Shown here piece after piece: positions 1 to 13,559 of a stretch of 64,000 nucleotides of DNA; within the stretch, counting starts at the first letter, position 1, and each line of letters starts with the position of its first letter. The translations under genes and the position numbers were made by a program. Under the pieces are notes generated by a model. That model saw nothing but the letters and a program-made list of their open reading frames with translations, ran no database searches and was not told where the DNA came from. The stretch covers positions 13,023,441 to 13,087,440 of the forward strand of contig NC_065902.1 in assembly GCF_905147045.1 (NCBI RefSeq), given 5' to 3'. The stretch comes from Nymphalis io (taxonomy: Eukaryota; Arthropoda; Insecta; Lepidoptera; Nymphalidae).

Positions 1-186
1 TGTGGCAGAATTTCAGTGAAATTAAACACATGCAGGTTTCCTCACGATGTTTTCCTTCACCATAAAGCACGAGATGAATTATAAACACAAATTAAGCACA
101 TGAAAATTTAGTGGTGCTTGCCCGGGTTTGAACCCACGATCATCGGTTAAGATTCACGCGTTCTTACCACTGGGCCATCACGGCTC
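1..186 (-). repeat. tRNA-derived SINE (type 1), cut by the window edge
   Basis: Read on the minus strand, this starts with a tRNA-like head. It has a box A-like stretch (TGGCCCAGTGG) and a box B-like stretch (GGTTCAAACCC), followed by the body found in many lepidopteran SINEs (ATTTTCATGTGCTTAATT, then GTGAAGGAAAACATCGTGAG). The 3' part runs off the start of the window. A better 3' copy is at 33044-33257. The head is not a functional tRNA gene because it does not close a cloverleaf. The family name (Metulj or HaSE type) is not certain. Confidence 0.8.
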
Positions 187-3100
187 ATTCATTAGGGTAG
201 TCGGCTTACTCTATATAAATAAAAATGAATGTTTATATATGAGTTAATTTGAGTCCTTAAAGAAAGTCTATATACGTGAAAAATGTCAACTGATTCGGTT
301 ACTTGTAAAAAACAGGCTACGGTAGACAGATCTTGACCACCGTCTTAGGATTCGTAAAGGTTTAATTTTCTTCGTGTTTACGGAACCCTATAAATTTAAA
401 ACATTTGCTTCCATCATAACTTTTGCATTCGATGCTGCATTCGTTCCAAATTCGTGTTTTACATTTCAATTTCGAATTCCCGGACGATTTACGAAATCAT
501 CCGCTCTGAACAGCCCTTTCAACAGCTCACTTCCTTTGTTAAAATAATTTCAAAGTCGACTGAACGACTCTCGTAACATTATCTTTTCATACGTTTTGGC
601 TTCTAGGTAATCTAATGTCTCTGGCGTCTGTCAGTCTGAAATTACAATATCGTGCATCATTTTTATAGCCGGTCATAAAAGTTTAATACGGTTATTCAGA
701 AAAATATCACCCTTTTTTAACATAAAACCTTGACGTCGATGAAAGTTTTTTTTCACATACGATATTATAAATTATATTGTTGAGTTTGTCGGTACCTTCG
801 GTATTGTATGTAGGTGATGGTGGTGGTGGGGGTGTTGCTAGCTTCACATTAAAATAAACGTGCACTTGTAATAACGCCTGCTTGAATAAAGTATAGTTTA
901 ATTTTGATTTTTGGTGTGGGTTTCGCTTGTCCGGTTGCAGAGTCCGATATCTCGTTTCGAGTTTCCGTTAATAGTCACGTGGCTTATCGTCGATAAATTC
1001 TCAAAAACAGATTGGAGTCAAGAAATTGTCTGTGTCGTATTACGATGCTTCAGAACCACTTGTGGTCGTTGGTTCTGCACGTGATCTCTCCTCGGTTGTA
1101 TCGTTGTGCCCTATTGGACTATGAGTGAATATTGAATAGGAATATTGAACAGGAAAAGCAGCTGCGAATGAGTGCACAGATGCGTCGGCAAATTCGTTAG
1201 GGATGACATTTATGGTGTACAACATGAACGACCAAGTGACGTGGCGCAACGAAAAGACAGGTTAAATTGAAGTTCCTTAGGATATTATCTTAAAGTTGTC
1301 TGGCACAAACTTCTACGGGTATATATATATATACAAAGCGAGCCACCTATAAACTGCGACATTAGATAGGCGAGTAATATTTTTGGCTGTGTACGAATAA
1401 ATCCTAATTAATAAATAAACACTTAGTTAATAGAAAAATAAAAGATTATAGATTAATATAAGAAGGTCGGCTGACATTAGTATTATTTTAAACAAAAATA
1501 ACAGAAATATAAATGGAAAATAATTTAGCGAATTTACGTCTGTACTAAAAGCTTCACTATATTAAAATGTATTAAAATAAAAGACGACATTACATTATTG
1601 AACAAAATCTTTTCATCGTATCACGTTTTACGCGAGACGTGATAGCTAGCATGAAGAGTTTGAGGGACTTCTTTAAAAATACACTGTATTATATAAATAC
1701 ACTGTCTTATATAAATACATAGCACTTTCGAGTAAAACTACATCCAAGAATATAATCCTAAGAGCTTTGCAAATTCCATAAAAGACACTTACTCGTACCT
1801 AATATAATAAAATCTGATTCCAATAATCTACGCGGGTCGCAAACAGTGCCGGCCATGTTAAATTTAATTCCTATGTGTGGTTGAGTGTGTGACTGAGTGT
1901 AAGTATGTGTGATTTAGCGTTTCCCTGGCAACGTCACAGAAAGAAGATGAAGTTACAAATTGTAAAGCAAATTAACGACTTTCAGATTTTTAATCACACA
2001 ATGAATGTTTTATTTTTATTTTTTTTATTACCTGATGAATAAGTCTAAAATGATAAAAAACACATGACAACTAGTAACGAGAGACTCGGTGACCCAGCTT
2101 AGCGACGCGCTAATTGCGCACGGAGACTCGATGAACTAATTTATATTCAACGCAAAAATAAAACAGAGCTTCCCAAAGAGTTGTGTTGCACGCTGAATGA
2201 AGGAATAATATTTTGTCAATGGAAATTTATTATTTATTAGCTAAAACTTTATTTTATTTCTTTCGTTAAAGACTTAGTTTTTTTTTGTTTTTACGCTTAT
2301 ATTACTCGTAAATTATATTTGAGTGGATAAAACACGAGTATCTAGATTCCAATTATCGCAGCGTAACTAATAGGAACAAGCTCTAAATATTCATGTACTT
2401 TGTACTTGAGTAAAACAGCATGTGTCAGATGATATTCTGCCACGTGTATGTATTACCACAAACCAGGCTTTTGTCCAGCAGTAGTCCATTTATAAGCCGA
2501 TGCTTTACTTGTATAACCAGACAGAATAGAATAAGATTTTCATCCGTATTTTAAACTCAATGTTAGTTTACAGAGCGCTTGCTTATATATTTACTTTGAA
2601 TAATCATGAGTCAGCGTAATGAATACCACAGTAAAATATGAACGAAAGCAAAATAACTAAAGTTTTCGATTAAAATCCTTTCATGGAAATGAATGCTTAC
2701 AATTAAATTCATCGCAAAAACAACTGCGAAGCGATCTTCCGGCAGTGTCACGCCACTAAAGTCCGCTGCTCTGAAATTAAGTTCGAAAAAGTTTTATGAT
2801 TTTTTGCTATTACAAGGCTACGCTTCATAGAGTTTTAAATTGCGTAAACTCTGAGTTTTATATGTTATTTTGACATACTATTTTTGCAAATAAATCAATA
2901 CATTTATTACATGGTTTGTACTTAGGTCGTGAGCTAACACCGAGAGCTTAAACGAGTACAATGGAGTCTGTCGGGCAGCTTTAACTTACGAGTTTAGAAA
3001 TGGGATTTTATGGGATTTCTAAATTATTTTAATAAAAGTTACTGTAATATACACAATATACTGTCTACCTAATTTTTAATACATTTTATTTTATTGATAG

Positions 3101-3840
3101 CAATAAAATTGTCATTTAAATGCAGGAACAGAATAATTTAAGCGAGTCATAGTTTTTTTATTTTTTTATAATTCAGGTGATTGATTACCTGTTCTTAGGC
3201 CTTAAAAACTTATATCAACATAACGAAAGGAATATACTTTTAATCGAGAGGTTTAACACAGCAGGAGAGGACTTGCCAATGATGATTACGGTAAAAAATA
3301 TCGAATCAAAAGTAACCTCGTATCAATCAATCGTAACCTTCAGAAATAAATAAAATTATTCTCATAAAATTTGCAACAAAATATAAAAGCGAAATGTTAA
3401 GAATATTCCTTTCACATTGCGGCTCAATCTGCCAAGCGTTTCGATTCATCGCTTGCTGTTTCAGTCTCTTTTTATATTCAAGCGATTGCTTTTTCCTATC
3501 AAAGTCATCCAACCCAATCGATGCCACATTTTATTTTATTTCGAGTTTAATATTTAACTCTGGACGACAGAGATAAAATATTTTACATAAATAATAAAAG
3601 TTATTTAAATTAATCGATTATCAAATGATATTATGATCATTTGTATCTGATCAGATTATAATATAATTTGCGAGAAATGTTCATTTCGCTACAAATCCCT
3701 GCTGTCGAGTCAATTAATTCATGCTCCGGCTGGATATTAAAGCTGAAAATGAATATATTCGAGTCTTTAATCTTCGCCATAATTTATCAAACACACCTCA
3801 GTTAATTTTATGCAAACTTACCTATTTGCACTAATTAAGG
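187..3840. other. AT-rich intergenic stretch, no gene recognised
   Basis: No ORF here resembles a known protein, and the short open frames are typical of chance in AT-rich DNA. A short (TA)n run lies near 1320-1333. A weak SINE type 1 trace (ATTCTGCCACGTGTATGTATT-like) lies near 2435. No RNA gene was seen. Confidence 0.5.
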
Positions 3841-3847
3841 TATAATA

Positions 3848-4290
3848 ATTATTTATTTATTTATTAAGGATCTCCAACAAATGATACACACTTACACAAT
3901 GTACTCGACATGACATCGTGGAATAATATTAAAATATAATAATGTTAAAATATGTATGTGTGCTCCGTCAATTCAAGAAGACCCCAGCAAGCACATAAAT
4001 AATAACTAAGCAGATATTAAAAATAAAACAAAGAAATGTTACGTAGCGGTACTCAATAAATAAACACAGGAATTATACAAAGGTAAACAATGGTTAAATA
4101 AGACTATGTCGCGCAAATGTAAGATAAGTACATATTAAAAAACAAAATATAAAAAGTACTATTTATATAGTAATAAAAATTAAAAATTTAAATAATGAAA
4201 ATAATAAAAAGAAAATTAAAAAAAAAACATTTTTTAAATTATATAATTGAATATTTTTAAATACATTAAAAATTAAGATAGAGAACAAGC
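3848..4290 (-). repeat. Probable 3' UTR remnant of a CR1-like LINE
   Basis: A TTTATTTATTTATTTATTAAGGATC border is followed by A-rich low-complexity sequence. It resembles the tail region (TTTATTTATTTTAAGGACC) of the better-supported LINE at 4810-5955. No coding part is visible. The assignment rests only on this tail similarity. Confidence 0.35.
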
Positions 4291-4809
4291 TCTACGTGTA
4301 CAGAAATGTTTTCGGAAAAGTCGGATCTCACCTGACTTTTCTAGTAGTTTATCGAGACATTACCCATAAGAGTCCCGATTACTCAATAACGTGCGAGGAA
4401 TTAATCACCCGCTCCCCTCACCCCGCACCACACACCACGCAAACGCACAACCTCCACACCACGACATTAGTTTCAATTTGAGTATGTGCCCTGTGGGTGC
4501 GCTTTAAATTTTCTTGATGTAAATTATAGAAGCGTAGCAGAACACGTCCTCTTTTCTTTTGATCCGACTTCTTAAAAGCCTGCGGTATTAAGCGTATGTT
4601 TCTTTTGTGTTTGTTCACCGAATACTCAAAAACGTCTAAGCCGGTTCGCATGATTGAAACTTTAACCTATCGAGGTGGGTGGATCCCTTAATTTTTCTTT
4701 GTCACACAATGTACCCATATACAGAAAATAGGGAAATAGAGTAAGCTTGTGTAATTTCGGATGACATAGCTTATTAGTTTCCGATGTTGGTTGCAGCTAT
4801 ATATTTTTA

Positions 4810-5955
4810 TTTTTTTATTTTTATTTTATTTTATTTATTTTAAGGACCACTAGTAGCTACTACATGTTTTAATGACAAATGTAAAACAATTTAGTGAAAA
4901 TAGCTAACATGTGAAGCTTTTTAAAGTAGCCACAACAATTACAATATTTGTTTTAAAAATACATTAACACATAATTATAGCAACATGAGTAGAAAGATTA
5001 AAAAAAAAAAGTCCAAATTGGTACAAATTAAAGATCATAAAAAAATAAACATGCACTTAATAAAATTAAAATTAATAACACAAATAGTTTGAAATTGATA
5101 TAGGTACAAATTAAAATTAAATAATTCATTAAATTCATGCAAAGTTTACGTTAAAAATTACTAAAAATATACTAATTAATACAAAATAAAATTAAGATAA
5201 CATTATTTATTATTTATTTATTTATTTATTATTTATTTGCATCTCTCAACAATTCTAGCGCCCGTTTACGATAAATCATGGCAGAGTCATTAAAAATATC
5301 TAGATCTTGACAAAAACCATTGTACAACCGTGATGATCTAGGCATTGGTGCATTACATCCTAATTTCGTTTTTGATATTCTGACATCAAAAGTGCCCAGA
5401 AAACTACGAACATTGCGCCTTGGAATACGATAGTATATCTTTTCAAGTAAGTAAGTACAGTCGATCTCGTTACGAATTATCTTAAATAGGAAAGAGAGAT
5501 CTAATAATTGTCTGCGTACAGAGAGACTATCCATATTAAAGTCTTTCAAGAGATTGCTGTAATTTTTATTAGATTTATTGTATGAGGTTTTTTTGTTTCT
5601 GGATAGATGATATACAAATCGCTTCTGTATTCTCTCTATACGCAGACGATGTACATTGTAACAAGGATTCCACACAACACTACCGTACTCCAGTACACTA
5701 CGCACGTAAGCGTTATAGATTATTTTTTTCGTGTTATTCGTGAAGTGTTTACCATTTCTAATTAAAAATCCTAACGTTTTGGAACTTTTCGTAATTATTT
5801 TATTGAAGTGCGGGACAAAAGTAAGCTTGTCATCAAAAATGACACCCAAATCACTTATTTCAAAAACTTCCTCCAACTTGATGTTATCAATGCTATATAT
5901 TGTTTTGATTATATTGAGATTTCGCGTAAACACTACACTTATTAATACTTATTAA
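4810..5955 (-). mobile_element. CR1-like (Daphne-type) LINE, 5'-truncated
   Basis: The minus-strand frame 5229-5933 encodes about 234 residues that look like the end of a LINE reverse transcriptase. It starts after the catalytic YXDD core and contains the thumb-region signature LEYGSVVWNP with an LGFLIRN stretch before it. The sequence then runs into an A-rich 3' UTR and an AAATA-type tail (about 5205-5235 and 4810-4840). The 5' part, with endonuclease and RT core, is missing as expected for target-primed insertion. A related fragment is at 43277-43855. The clade is inferred from motif style only. Confidence 0.7.
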
Positions 5956-8900
5956 TATTAACACTTCACTTATTAATATTAACACTACACTTATGGATCA
6001 TCAGTGGACTATTTACCAGTCCATATGCCTATAAATACAACAATAATATTTTGTAAATAATGAAATCCTCAACAAATGACCATACAGGCAACGTTTGTTG
6101 TTTTTTTTTTAAACAGAACTATAACATAACATATTATATTATTAAAAGCCTTTTCGAAAAAAATTATCGGATGAAAACGAGGATCAGGACGTTTGCGAAA
6201 TGTGTAGTATTGTCATCACAATGTCGATTGCTTGCAAGCTTTGTATTCGAAAAGTATCATTTGGAGAAGTGAAATTGATGAAGAGAACCACGGGTTCTCC
6301 TCAGTGCACTTTGTTAATACCAATATATTATGTTCGAATTTTCAATTTAATTTTTGGCAAATAACAATACAAAATCGAAATATTCGAAACATGTTTCGCA
6401 TTTCCAACCACTGGGTGACCACTAGTACTTAATATTAAACTATCAGTAAACAGCTTCAAATTGTTCGCTCCAGTGAGACCAATTTCAGATGTTTCACGGC
6501 CGCCCTTTTTAGTTCCCGTAAAGCATTAAGCCAAGGGTACTAACACTTAACATGTCTCAGATGTGAGCGAAATAAAAGATCTGGAGTCATAAACGCCACC
6601 TGTTGTCGCCAACTTCGACTCACTCAAACGCCGCTTAACTTGCAGCTGTAATAAATATAAGAGTTAGCTGGAAGCTGGTTACATACGGCTACTACTCACT
6701 ATTATTATCACATTATCGATTGCTTCATTGGTCTAACCCAAAAAAAACTATTAAAGAGTTCTCGAGATGAATTATTAACATAAATTAAGTACCTGAAAAT
6801 TTAGTGTTGATTTATGACATTTCACGAACGTTATCTGCAAACATAATAGCATAACAGGTGCTATTATATAATATGTTGTGCTTATAAAAGGCATACTTGT
6901 CTTTTAATTGAAATAGCATGAAATTACTATAGAAGCGATTTTTTTTAATTTTCCTTAATAATCGAGCACAAATAGTTTTACTTAAATCAACATAACTACA
7001 ATCGTGAAATAAAAGTATGCTAAAAAATTTCTAATGCTCCAGCAGACAGTTAAGGCAGCTTAATATAGTAAATTATTCGAGTCGCTCGGGCTACGCGAGC
7101 GCTAATTACAAAGTAAATTTAATAATTTATTCAGTCCCGTTCTAATGTTCCGTAACAACGTACGTAACGTATTTCAGTGAACGTTAATGAGAAGCTGAAC
7201 GGCGTAAACGGCATTAGTGCTCCGTTAACATTTATTGACTCGTTATTATTTAGTCTAACTCTAATTGGTCTAATTCGATTTCAAAATTACAAACAAAACA
7301 TATTATAAAACACAGTTCCCCGCCACGGAGTCATTCATGAGGAAGGCTTGAGAGTATAAGTTTCTGGAATCATTGATATATAAAAACCCTTTTTTTATAT
7401 ATGAATGGCTGGAAATGAAGATGTTAGAAAAAATCACACCGACTGGAGAGCATATTGTTAGCCCTTTATTGTTATCGGTACCGGTCGGTTAGATATAACC
7501 TTTAATAAAAGCCGACCAGTCATTAAATGTCATGAGACCACAAAATCACCAATGTGACATGAGAACTGTCATTGTTTAAAGTCAACGATTTACATTTACA
7601 AACAAACAACAGATACAGGACATTTAATATCTCTCCGTGATGGAGTTCGGACGTGTGCTTTACTGAAGTTTGGTAAAATATGAAGTATACATATTGTTTA
7701 ATAAGATGTGGATTAAGTGACATAAGTGTGATTTTGTATGAAGATTATTTACACATATCGGACAATAAATAACCTTACACTGACAACGGTGCCTTATTTC
7801 TGACCAGCTTAAAATATATAGCATATATAAACGTTTGTTCAGACCCTTACTCTACCCGTGCGAATGGTACCCCGGGGAATGGTACGTAGTAAATAAATAA
7901 AACAAATAATTTCTAACTGACGTCTTTTGAATTTACATTATTTATACGGAATGTTATCGATATGTGTGTGTGTAAGTGTGTATTAAATAGTGTAAGTAGT
8001 TTGAAGATAAGTATTTTACTAACTTTATTCAATATTAAAGCACTGCCATATACTTTTTAATTAACAAAGCCACAGAAAATAAAAATACTCTGAGCCGACA
8101 TAAACTAATTTCATAATCGTTTACATACATCTAGACCTGTACATACATTCTACTTAATTATCAAAATCATCGAAAAAGGAGAAAGTTTTTGTAATATTAT
8201 TTAACACACAGAAACATTCAAATAAAAGATTAAAGGTATCTTGGAAGGAGTCTTCTGTCAATATACGTGTATTCGAGAGGTTGGGTTTATGCCGTGCGCC
8301 TGAAGTTATGCTGGCGTGATGCCAGTGTTGGGTAACTAGGATACAGTAATATGTTGTTTGGTGGTAGGATGATTAATGAGCTTATGAACAAACACAGACG
8401 CAGAGAGCCATTCCGACGAGATAGAATATTTCGTTTGTTTCGGTCAACTAAACGTTAAAGTTATTAACTTAAAAATAATTTATTTACTTCTCCTTATTTT
8501 CTGCTACTGATAAGCATCACTTTGGCAAATCATCGCCACCAAACGTTGCACCCCGAGAACTACAATACGAGTAGAATATATAAGTGGTAGTAGAACACAT
8601 TTTTTTAATAATAGTAAACTAGTATTGTCAGTAATACCCTAGAAAATGTTGTACTTAAAAAAAAAAACCAATTCACATACATTACAAAAAAGAGCCAGCG
8701 ATACAAATTCCGAACAACAGTTTGCAAGAGAAGCTTTGGTTATATTAATGATGTGAAAAAAAGCTAATGGAAGCGTTTTAACATCCGTCAACACGAACTG
8801 AAGATCAGTAATTAAGTGTCATTCTTGTCCGTCGTTAGTTCACTGGTGCGAAAATCTAATTTGCAAATTTTATTTATATTCTGAAATGAAGCGAACAGAC

Positions 8901-10838
8901 GGTAATGCATCATTGTATAAAGGATTACGTATAATCAAATTTATTATATATTTTGTGGATCCAAAGCAAAAAAATATACTCTATCCTGTTGTTTCTAGAG
9001 TTTTACACGTCCGATGACAAAATGAAACCTTTATACCATCAACCTTATGTCTGTCTGTAACTACAATATTTTTTTCTATTTACCTTTTATCATCAAAGTG
9101 CAAAAAGAATGGAGAGAGAGGGGTCTCTTTGCGAGTCCAACTCATTCTCTAGCGATTTAAATGACACCTGGCGTCGAAGAACTATTTATTTCGAAAAAGA
9201 AAAAAGTGAAAGCTGCTAATATTTATAAATACGTAATATTAGTAAAAATTAGATTTGAATTCTTAATTCTAATTATGTACTTCATGATTCTCACAGTCCG
9301 TGATATAAACATCGCAGTGTGAATTATTCGTTGGCTTGACTCGTATTGAATTATTTATGTTGAGTAACACCCGATTGACCTCACAGCTCAGCGTTAGATC
9401 AGAAGAATGGAAGTTCTAATAAATGAAGTAATGCTTCAGCAAACACATCTCGACTTATTTTAAAATCTAGCATTTATTTTTCCATTGCTTTTTATGAAAT
9501 CCGATATTTCATCAAAAATATTCACCAGCCTTAAGAAATAAAAATATGCCGGAGTTTCTTACTATATTTACTTTGATGCAACTTTGCAACTAAATGGAGC
9601 TTCAGCACATGTTTTATAGCATTCAACCTGTAGCCACAAGACAACGTCAGCCGCGATTAGCTAATATTTATATATAAGTAAATGGTTTCTTGTTTGTGTC
9701 TTCTGCGATCTTAAACCATTCATATGATTGGGTTGAATCATTGCTCAGTCGTTGTTGACACGTTTATGGAGACTACTGACGTAGACGCGCTCGTACGAAC
9801 AATAGGAATCGCGCGAGTCACGTCGGAGCAATTTAAGAGAATTAACAGTGTGTCTAGCAATATTTATATAAATAGAATAGTTAATGAAATGTAATAATTT
9901 GTAAAGTTCCAAACAAAATGTTTTTTTGACTTTTAATAAGATATAGGATAGATATCATAGTAACTAAAAAAAATATCTTTTCCAAAATCATACCAATCGA
10001 TAAAAGTATATACATGATAAAAACGAGATGAAAATCATCGTGAATCAATCGTGAAATTAGTATATTTAAAATATGGGATAGATAATAATTAAATTGTATT
10101 AAGTACACATACATTTCATTTCATAGGTGGAAACTACTGAGTATCTAGCCGGTTCTTGACGGAAGAATATAAAATCTAAACCGAAGGTAGCTCTAAATTT
10201 AATTAATATTATAACGTGACGATCGAACCTACTTGAATAAAGAATATTTTCATTTTGAAATGTTGTTTCAAAGCTGTGTTTGAATCTATTCTTGTTACTT
10301 ATAATAATACATGGCGACGGTCAGTCGTTGTCGGTAATAATAATAATAATTTTTTTTCTCTTTGTAATAATTATAAGAATGTGTTTTGAGGTTAGAAATT
10401 TAAATAAAAAATAACAAAATAGAACTTTAAATCGTGGAACATGTCACTCGGATAGACTTTAGAAACAAACGTGTCAGCCGTTAAAAGGTATTCCAAGATT
10501 TGCGATGTCTTTACTAAAGCCCGTTTATCCAAGATAAGATACTTATATTGTCTTAACATTTTATTTTATTTATTTTGCAAAGATGTTTTATGATTTGTTT
10601 GTCAGCAACTGGCAACATAAAATAATTATGAATCTTATTTTATCGTGGTCGGCATGTAACCATCTATGCAATTGGGAAGTTGCACGGACGTTTGCACCAA
10701 GCGAGGATCGGATAACACTATAGGAGCCTCCATGATAATTTTTGTAGCCGGTATGTGGGAGTGGGAAGGTTGATATCAATTACAGATGGAGTTTCAACAC
10801 TGATATAGGTGATCCTGGTGTGTACGGATACCTACTTT
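5956..10838. other. AT-rich intergenic stretch with SINE scraps
   Basis: No gene recognised. A short minus-strand piece of SINE type 1 is at about 6766-6812 (GAGATGAATTAT-like followed by GAAAATTTAGTG). The remainder holds only short chance ORFs, for example near 7523-7723 and 9881-10114, whose products are low-complexity and match nothing I know. Confidence 0.45.
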
Positions 10839-10839
10839 C

Positions 10840-11048
10840 ACCACCTGAGGAGAGCTCCGCCGAGCCACGAGCGGAGCACAGCACGGGAGAGGCCGCGGAT
10901 GCGTCATATCAACACGATTCCGCAGCCTCTCCGATCCGTGCTGAGGATGGCCATCGCAGTGGCTTTAGTGGGTGAGAATCCCACATAACACGGTTCCACC
11001 CCAAAGGGACCCGAGTACCTATCTGAAGGTTTCCATTACGAGAAAAAA
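10840..11048 (+). mobile_element. R1-clade LINE 3' end (same family as copy D)
   Basis: This stretch matches the 3' UTR of element D (60460-60671) almost base for base. Shared features are GCCGAGCCACGAGYGGAGCA, AGCACGGGAGAGGCCGCGGA and the hairpin TTTAGTGGG...CCCACATAAC, ending in a short A run after ATTACGAG. GATACC occurs next to both borders and may be a remnant of target duplication. Nothing coding is left. Confidence 0.75.
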
Positions 11049-11180
11049 AGATACCAATTGATTAGTGTCATATGCCAGAACAAAATTATAAACGTGAATG
11101 ATCGCCGATGGGAAGCTCCCGGGCATCCCACATAGTGAGTATTGTAATCCCTTGGATAACCACCCCTGCAAAAAGGATTA

Positions 11181-11461
11181 CTGGTGGTAGGGCTATGTGC
11201 AAACTCGTCTAGGTAGGTACCACCCACTCATCAGATATGCTACCGCAAAACAGAAGTACTTGATATTGTTGTGTTTCGGTTTGAAGGGTGAGTCAGCCAG
11301 TGTAATTACAGGCACAAGGGACATGAAATCTTAGTCCCAAGGTTGGTGGCACATTGGCTATGTAAGAGATGGTTGACATTTCTTACAATGCCAAAAGGTG
11401 TTGGTGACCACTTACTATCAGGTCGCCCATATGCTCATCCACCTTCCTATCCTATAAAAAA
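11181..11461 (+). repeat. SINE-like repeat (type 2)
   Basis: The element starts GGTGGTAGGGCTATGTGC and passes through GGTACCACCCACTCATCAG and CCCAAGGTTGGTGGC. It ends GACCACTTACTATCAGG ... CCTATCCTATAAAAA. Other copies are at 14964-15310, 25195-25470, 33850-34012 and 40069-40219. It is a common lepidopteran interspersed repeat. I cannot tell from sequence alone whether it is a SINE or the tail of a LINE. Confidence 0.8.
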
Positions 11462-12904
11462 GGGATATGCTCTAGCAAATAGTCAATCACCTTTTGCGTA
11501 CGTTCGAGAAGCTCATTCTCAGTTTCCAAATAAATCATATTTTAAAAAAATGTTAAAATTACTCTAAAATCTCAATAAGAATAATTTTCTTGCCCGTGAC
11601 CTAATTATATATTATAATATGCTGAACAATTATATTTTGCGACAGACACGCGCAGACACGCCTCGTTAAACTTTTGTTATTTGTATCGAGGACAGTGTAA
11701 TCTACGAGCGAACGATATTTGTTTACATAGTTATACCTAAGCATCCGTCCTCCTCCAACGTATACAGTCTCTCTGGTGTTTGTTCTTATTTAGTACAGAT
11801 AATGTAAGTATATACCTCGTTTTTTCTCGTTTTTGGTTAATAAAACCATTTCTCCATCGATTTATCTATTTTCTTTATAAAATAAGTCAGAACAGCGTCG
11901 CATATATAAATATAAAATATTTTTATTTTTAAATAGAATTAATCTATTATAACCTTTGCCATAAAAATCATTGCACAACTTTCCTACCGAGAGTTGAAAT
12001 TAAGCCCTTCAGTAATTCTGCTTGAGGGATATAGTTTTATCCCATTGGTATGAATATGATCCCGAAGTTAGGTTGACTGTTTGTCAGTCTTCTACGAGAT
12101 ATATTTTGGAGAATGTGCACAAGAACTATTTAACTTAGTTCCCCCAACACCTTTTACCATAGAATCTCGAAACATCGTAAGGTTTTGTACCCATACACAG
12201 TTGATATACCCACGACACGAACAAAGCATTTGCTTCCTCGTTCCTGAAACGCATTGCTAAGGTCTTCGTCTTCGTATTCCCCACCACCTCCAATATGATT
12301 CAAATCAAAATGGAATAGCCATATTATAGGCAAGTTCACTCCACCTTGGGCTGTATCATCACTTTCCATCAGGTGTGATAACGTTTAAGCGCTAGCCTAA
12401 AAGACCGTTAATTTTAGGAGACATACGTCAGTTAATAGGTATATAGATGATTATGAGCCAGCTAAAGGTGGATTAAATACGACACTGTCACATTTGACGC
12501 GTTGCAAAATGCGGCCTCGGGGGCCTGTGCCAGCGTGTTGGCGTTCGTGCGGCGTGCGAAAGCATCGCATTGTTTTAATGAACTGTCAAACGTGATGAAG
12601 GTTTCATGTTTCAGGTCCTATTTAAATTACGTAATCTTTATGTTATTACGTGACTCGAAATGACATTTTTTTAAGAAATAGAATAAATAACTACAATTTC
12701 TTTATAAATATATAAATTACTTATGCTTTTAAGCGGCTTCATTTATAATTAAATTTCATTATTAACAAATAATAATTGCGTTACTACCTAATGTTGGAAA
12801 ATATGGAAATGGCATAATAATAAATACCTATCAAACTGGGTTATTATTGTATATAATATAAATGATATCTTTATAGTTCTTTCTTCATGGTTTGCAGTTG
12901 TTGA
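11462..12904. other. Intergenic stretch, no gene recognised
   Basis: AT-rich sequence with short frames only. The minus-strand 71-codon frame at 12154-12369 has no recognisable motif. A small GC-richer patch is at 12480-12570 and its role is unknown. Confidence 0.4.
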
Positions 12905-13556
12905 CAATAGATTAAGCCTTAATCGTTAGTCCAGATTTTAGAAAGCTGTAGTGAACGACACCGGCGCTAGTCCACCAAACACTCAACATACAAGTAACTT
13001 TTTCTGAGTCAATTTTTGTTTAGGGCAGAATTTGGCTGTCTCCAGGATTCAGCCATTGCGACGAGCGCTTCCAATTATGGTACAGTATTCACTTTTCGTC
13101 ACAAGTAATGATTCGATTTAAAATCCCTTCATTATTGTGTCGGTTGAGCAAAGTAACACAGCAGTCGACGCGTGTTTGCAAGTTCGATTAACTCAATTCA
13201 TGAGGTACAAGTCTCAATCGTTCAAGTTTTTTTAATTTCCCGATTTGCTTCAAGTGGATTAATACAGTTTTATCACTTACCCCGAAGCCTGCAGCTATCT
13301 CTGAATTGCTTTGTGATGGATCCGCTTCCACAATAGCCTTTAATTCTTCATTTTCCACTTTGGTCTCCAGCCATCCACGGGGTTGGTTCTGAAGGTAGAA
13401 ATTTCCAGAACGAAAACGTTGAAACCAAAAAAGTACCGTGCTTTCTATTGCAACACCAGCGCCGCACATATCATTATTCCTTTGTACTGTTTCTGCAGCA
13501 CTGGTGCCACGGTAGAACTTGTACTCGTAAATATACCGATATTTCATGTTTTCCAT
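12905..13556 (-). pseudogene. mariner transposase remnant
   Basis: The minus-strand frame 13188-13556 resembles the N-terminal DNA-binding half of a mariner transposase. It contains WFQRFRSGNF, a second helix-turn-helix with GVSDKTVLIHLKQIGK, and a VPHEL motif. In shifted frames to about 12905 the catalytic half can be followed: an ITCDEK stretch carrying the first aspartate, then the conserved VWW and HYSFLKSG region. Stop codons and frame changes interrupt it, and the last third, including the other acidic residues, is absent. It cannot encode an active enzyme. The subfamily is probably the cecropia or mauritiana type. Confidence 0.8.
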
Positions 13557-13559
13557 TGT

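Noticed and set aside
1..186. tRNA gene candidate on the minus strand
   Set aside because: The sequence is the head of a repeated SINE also seen at 33044 and, as the 3' part, at 15451.
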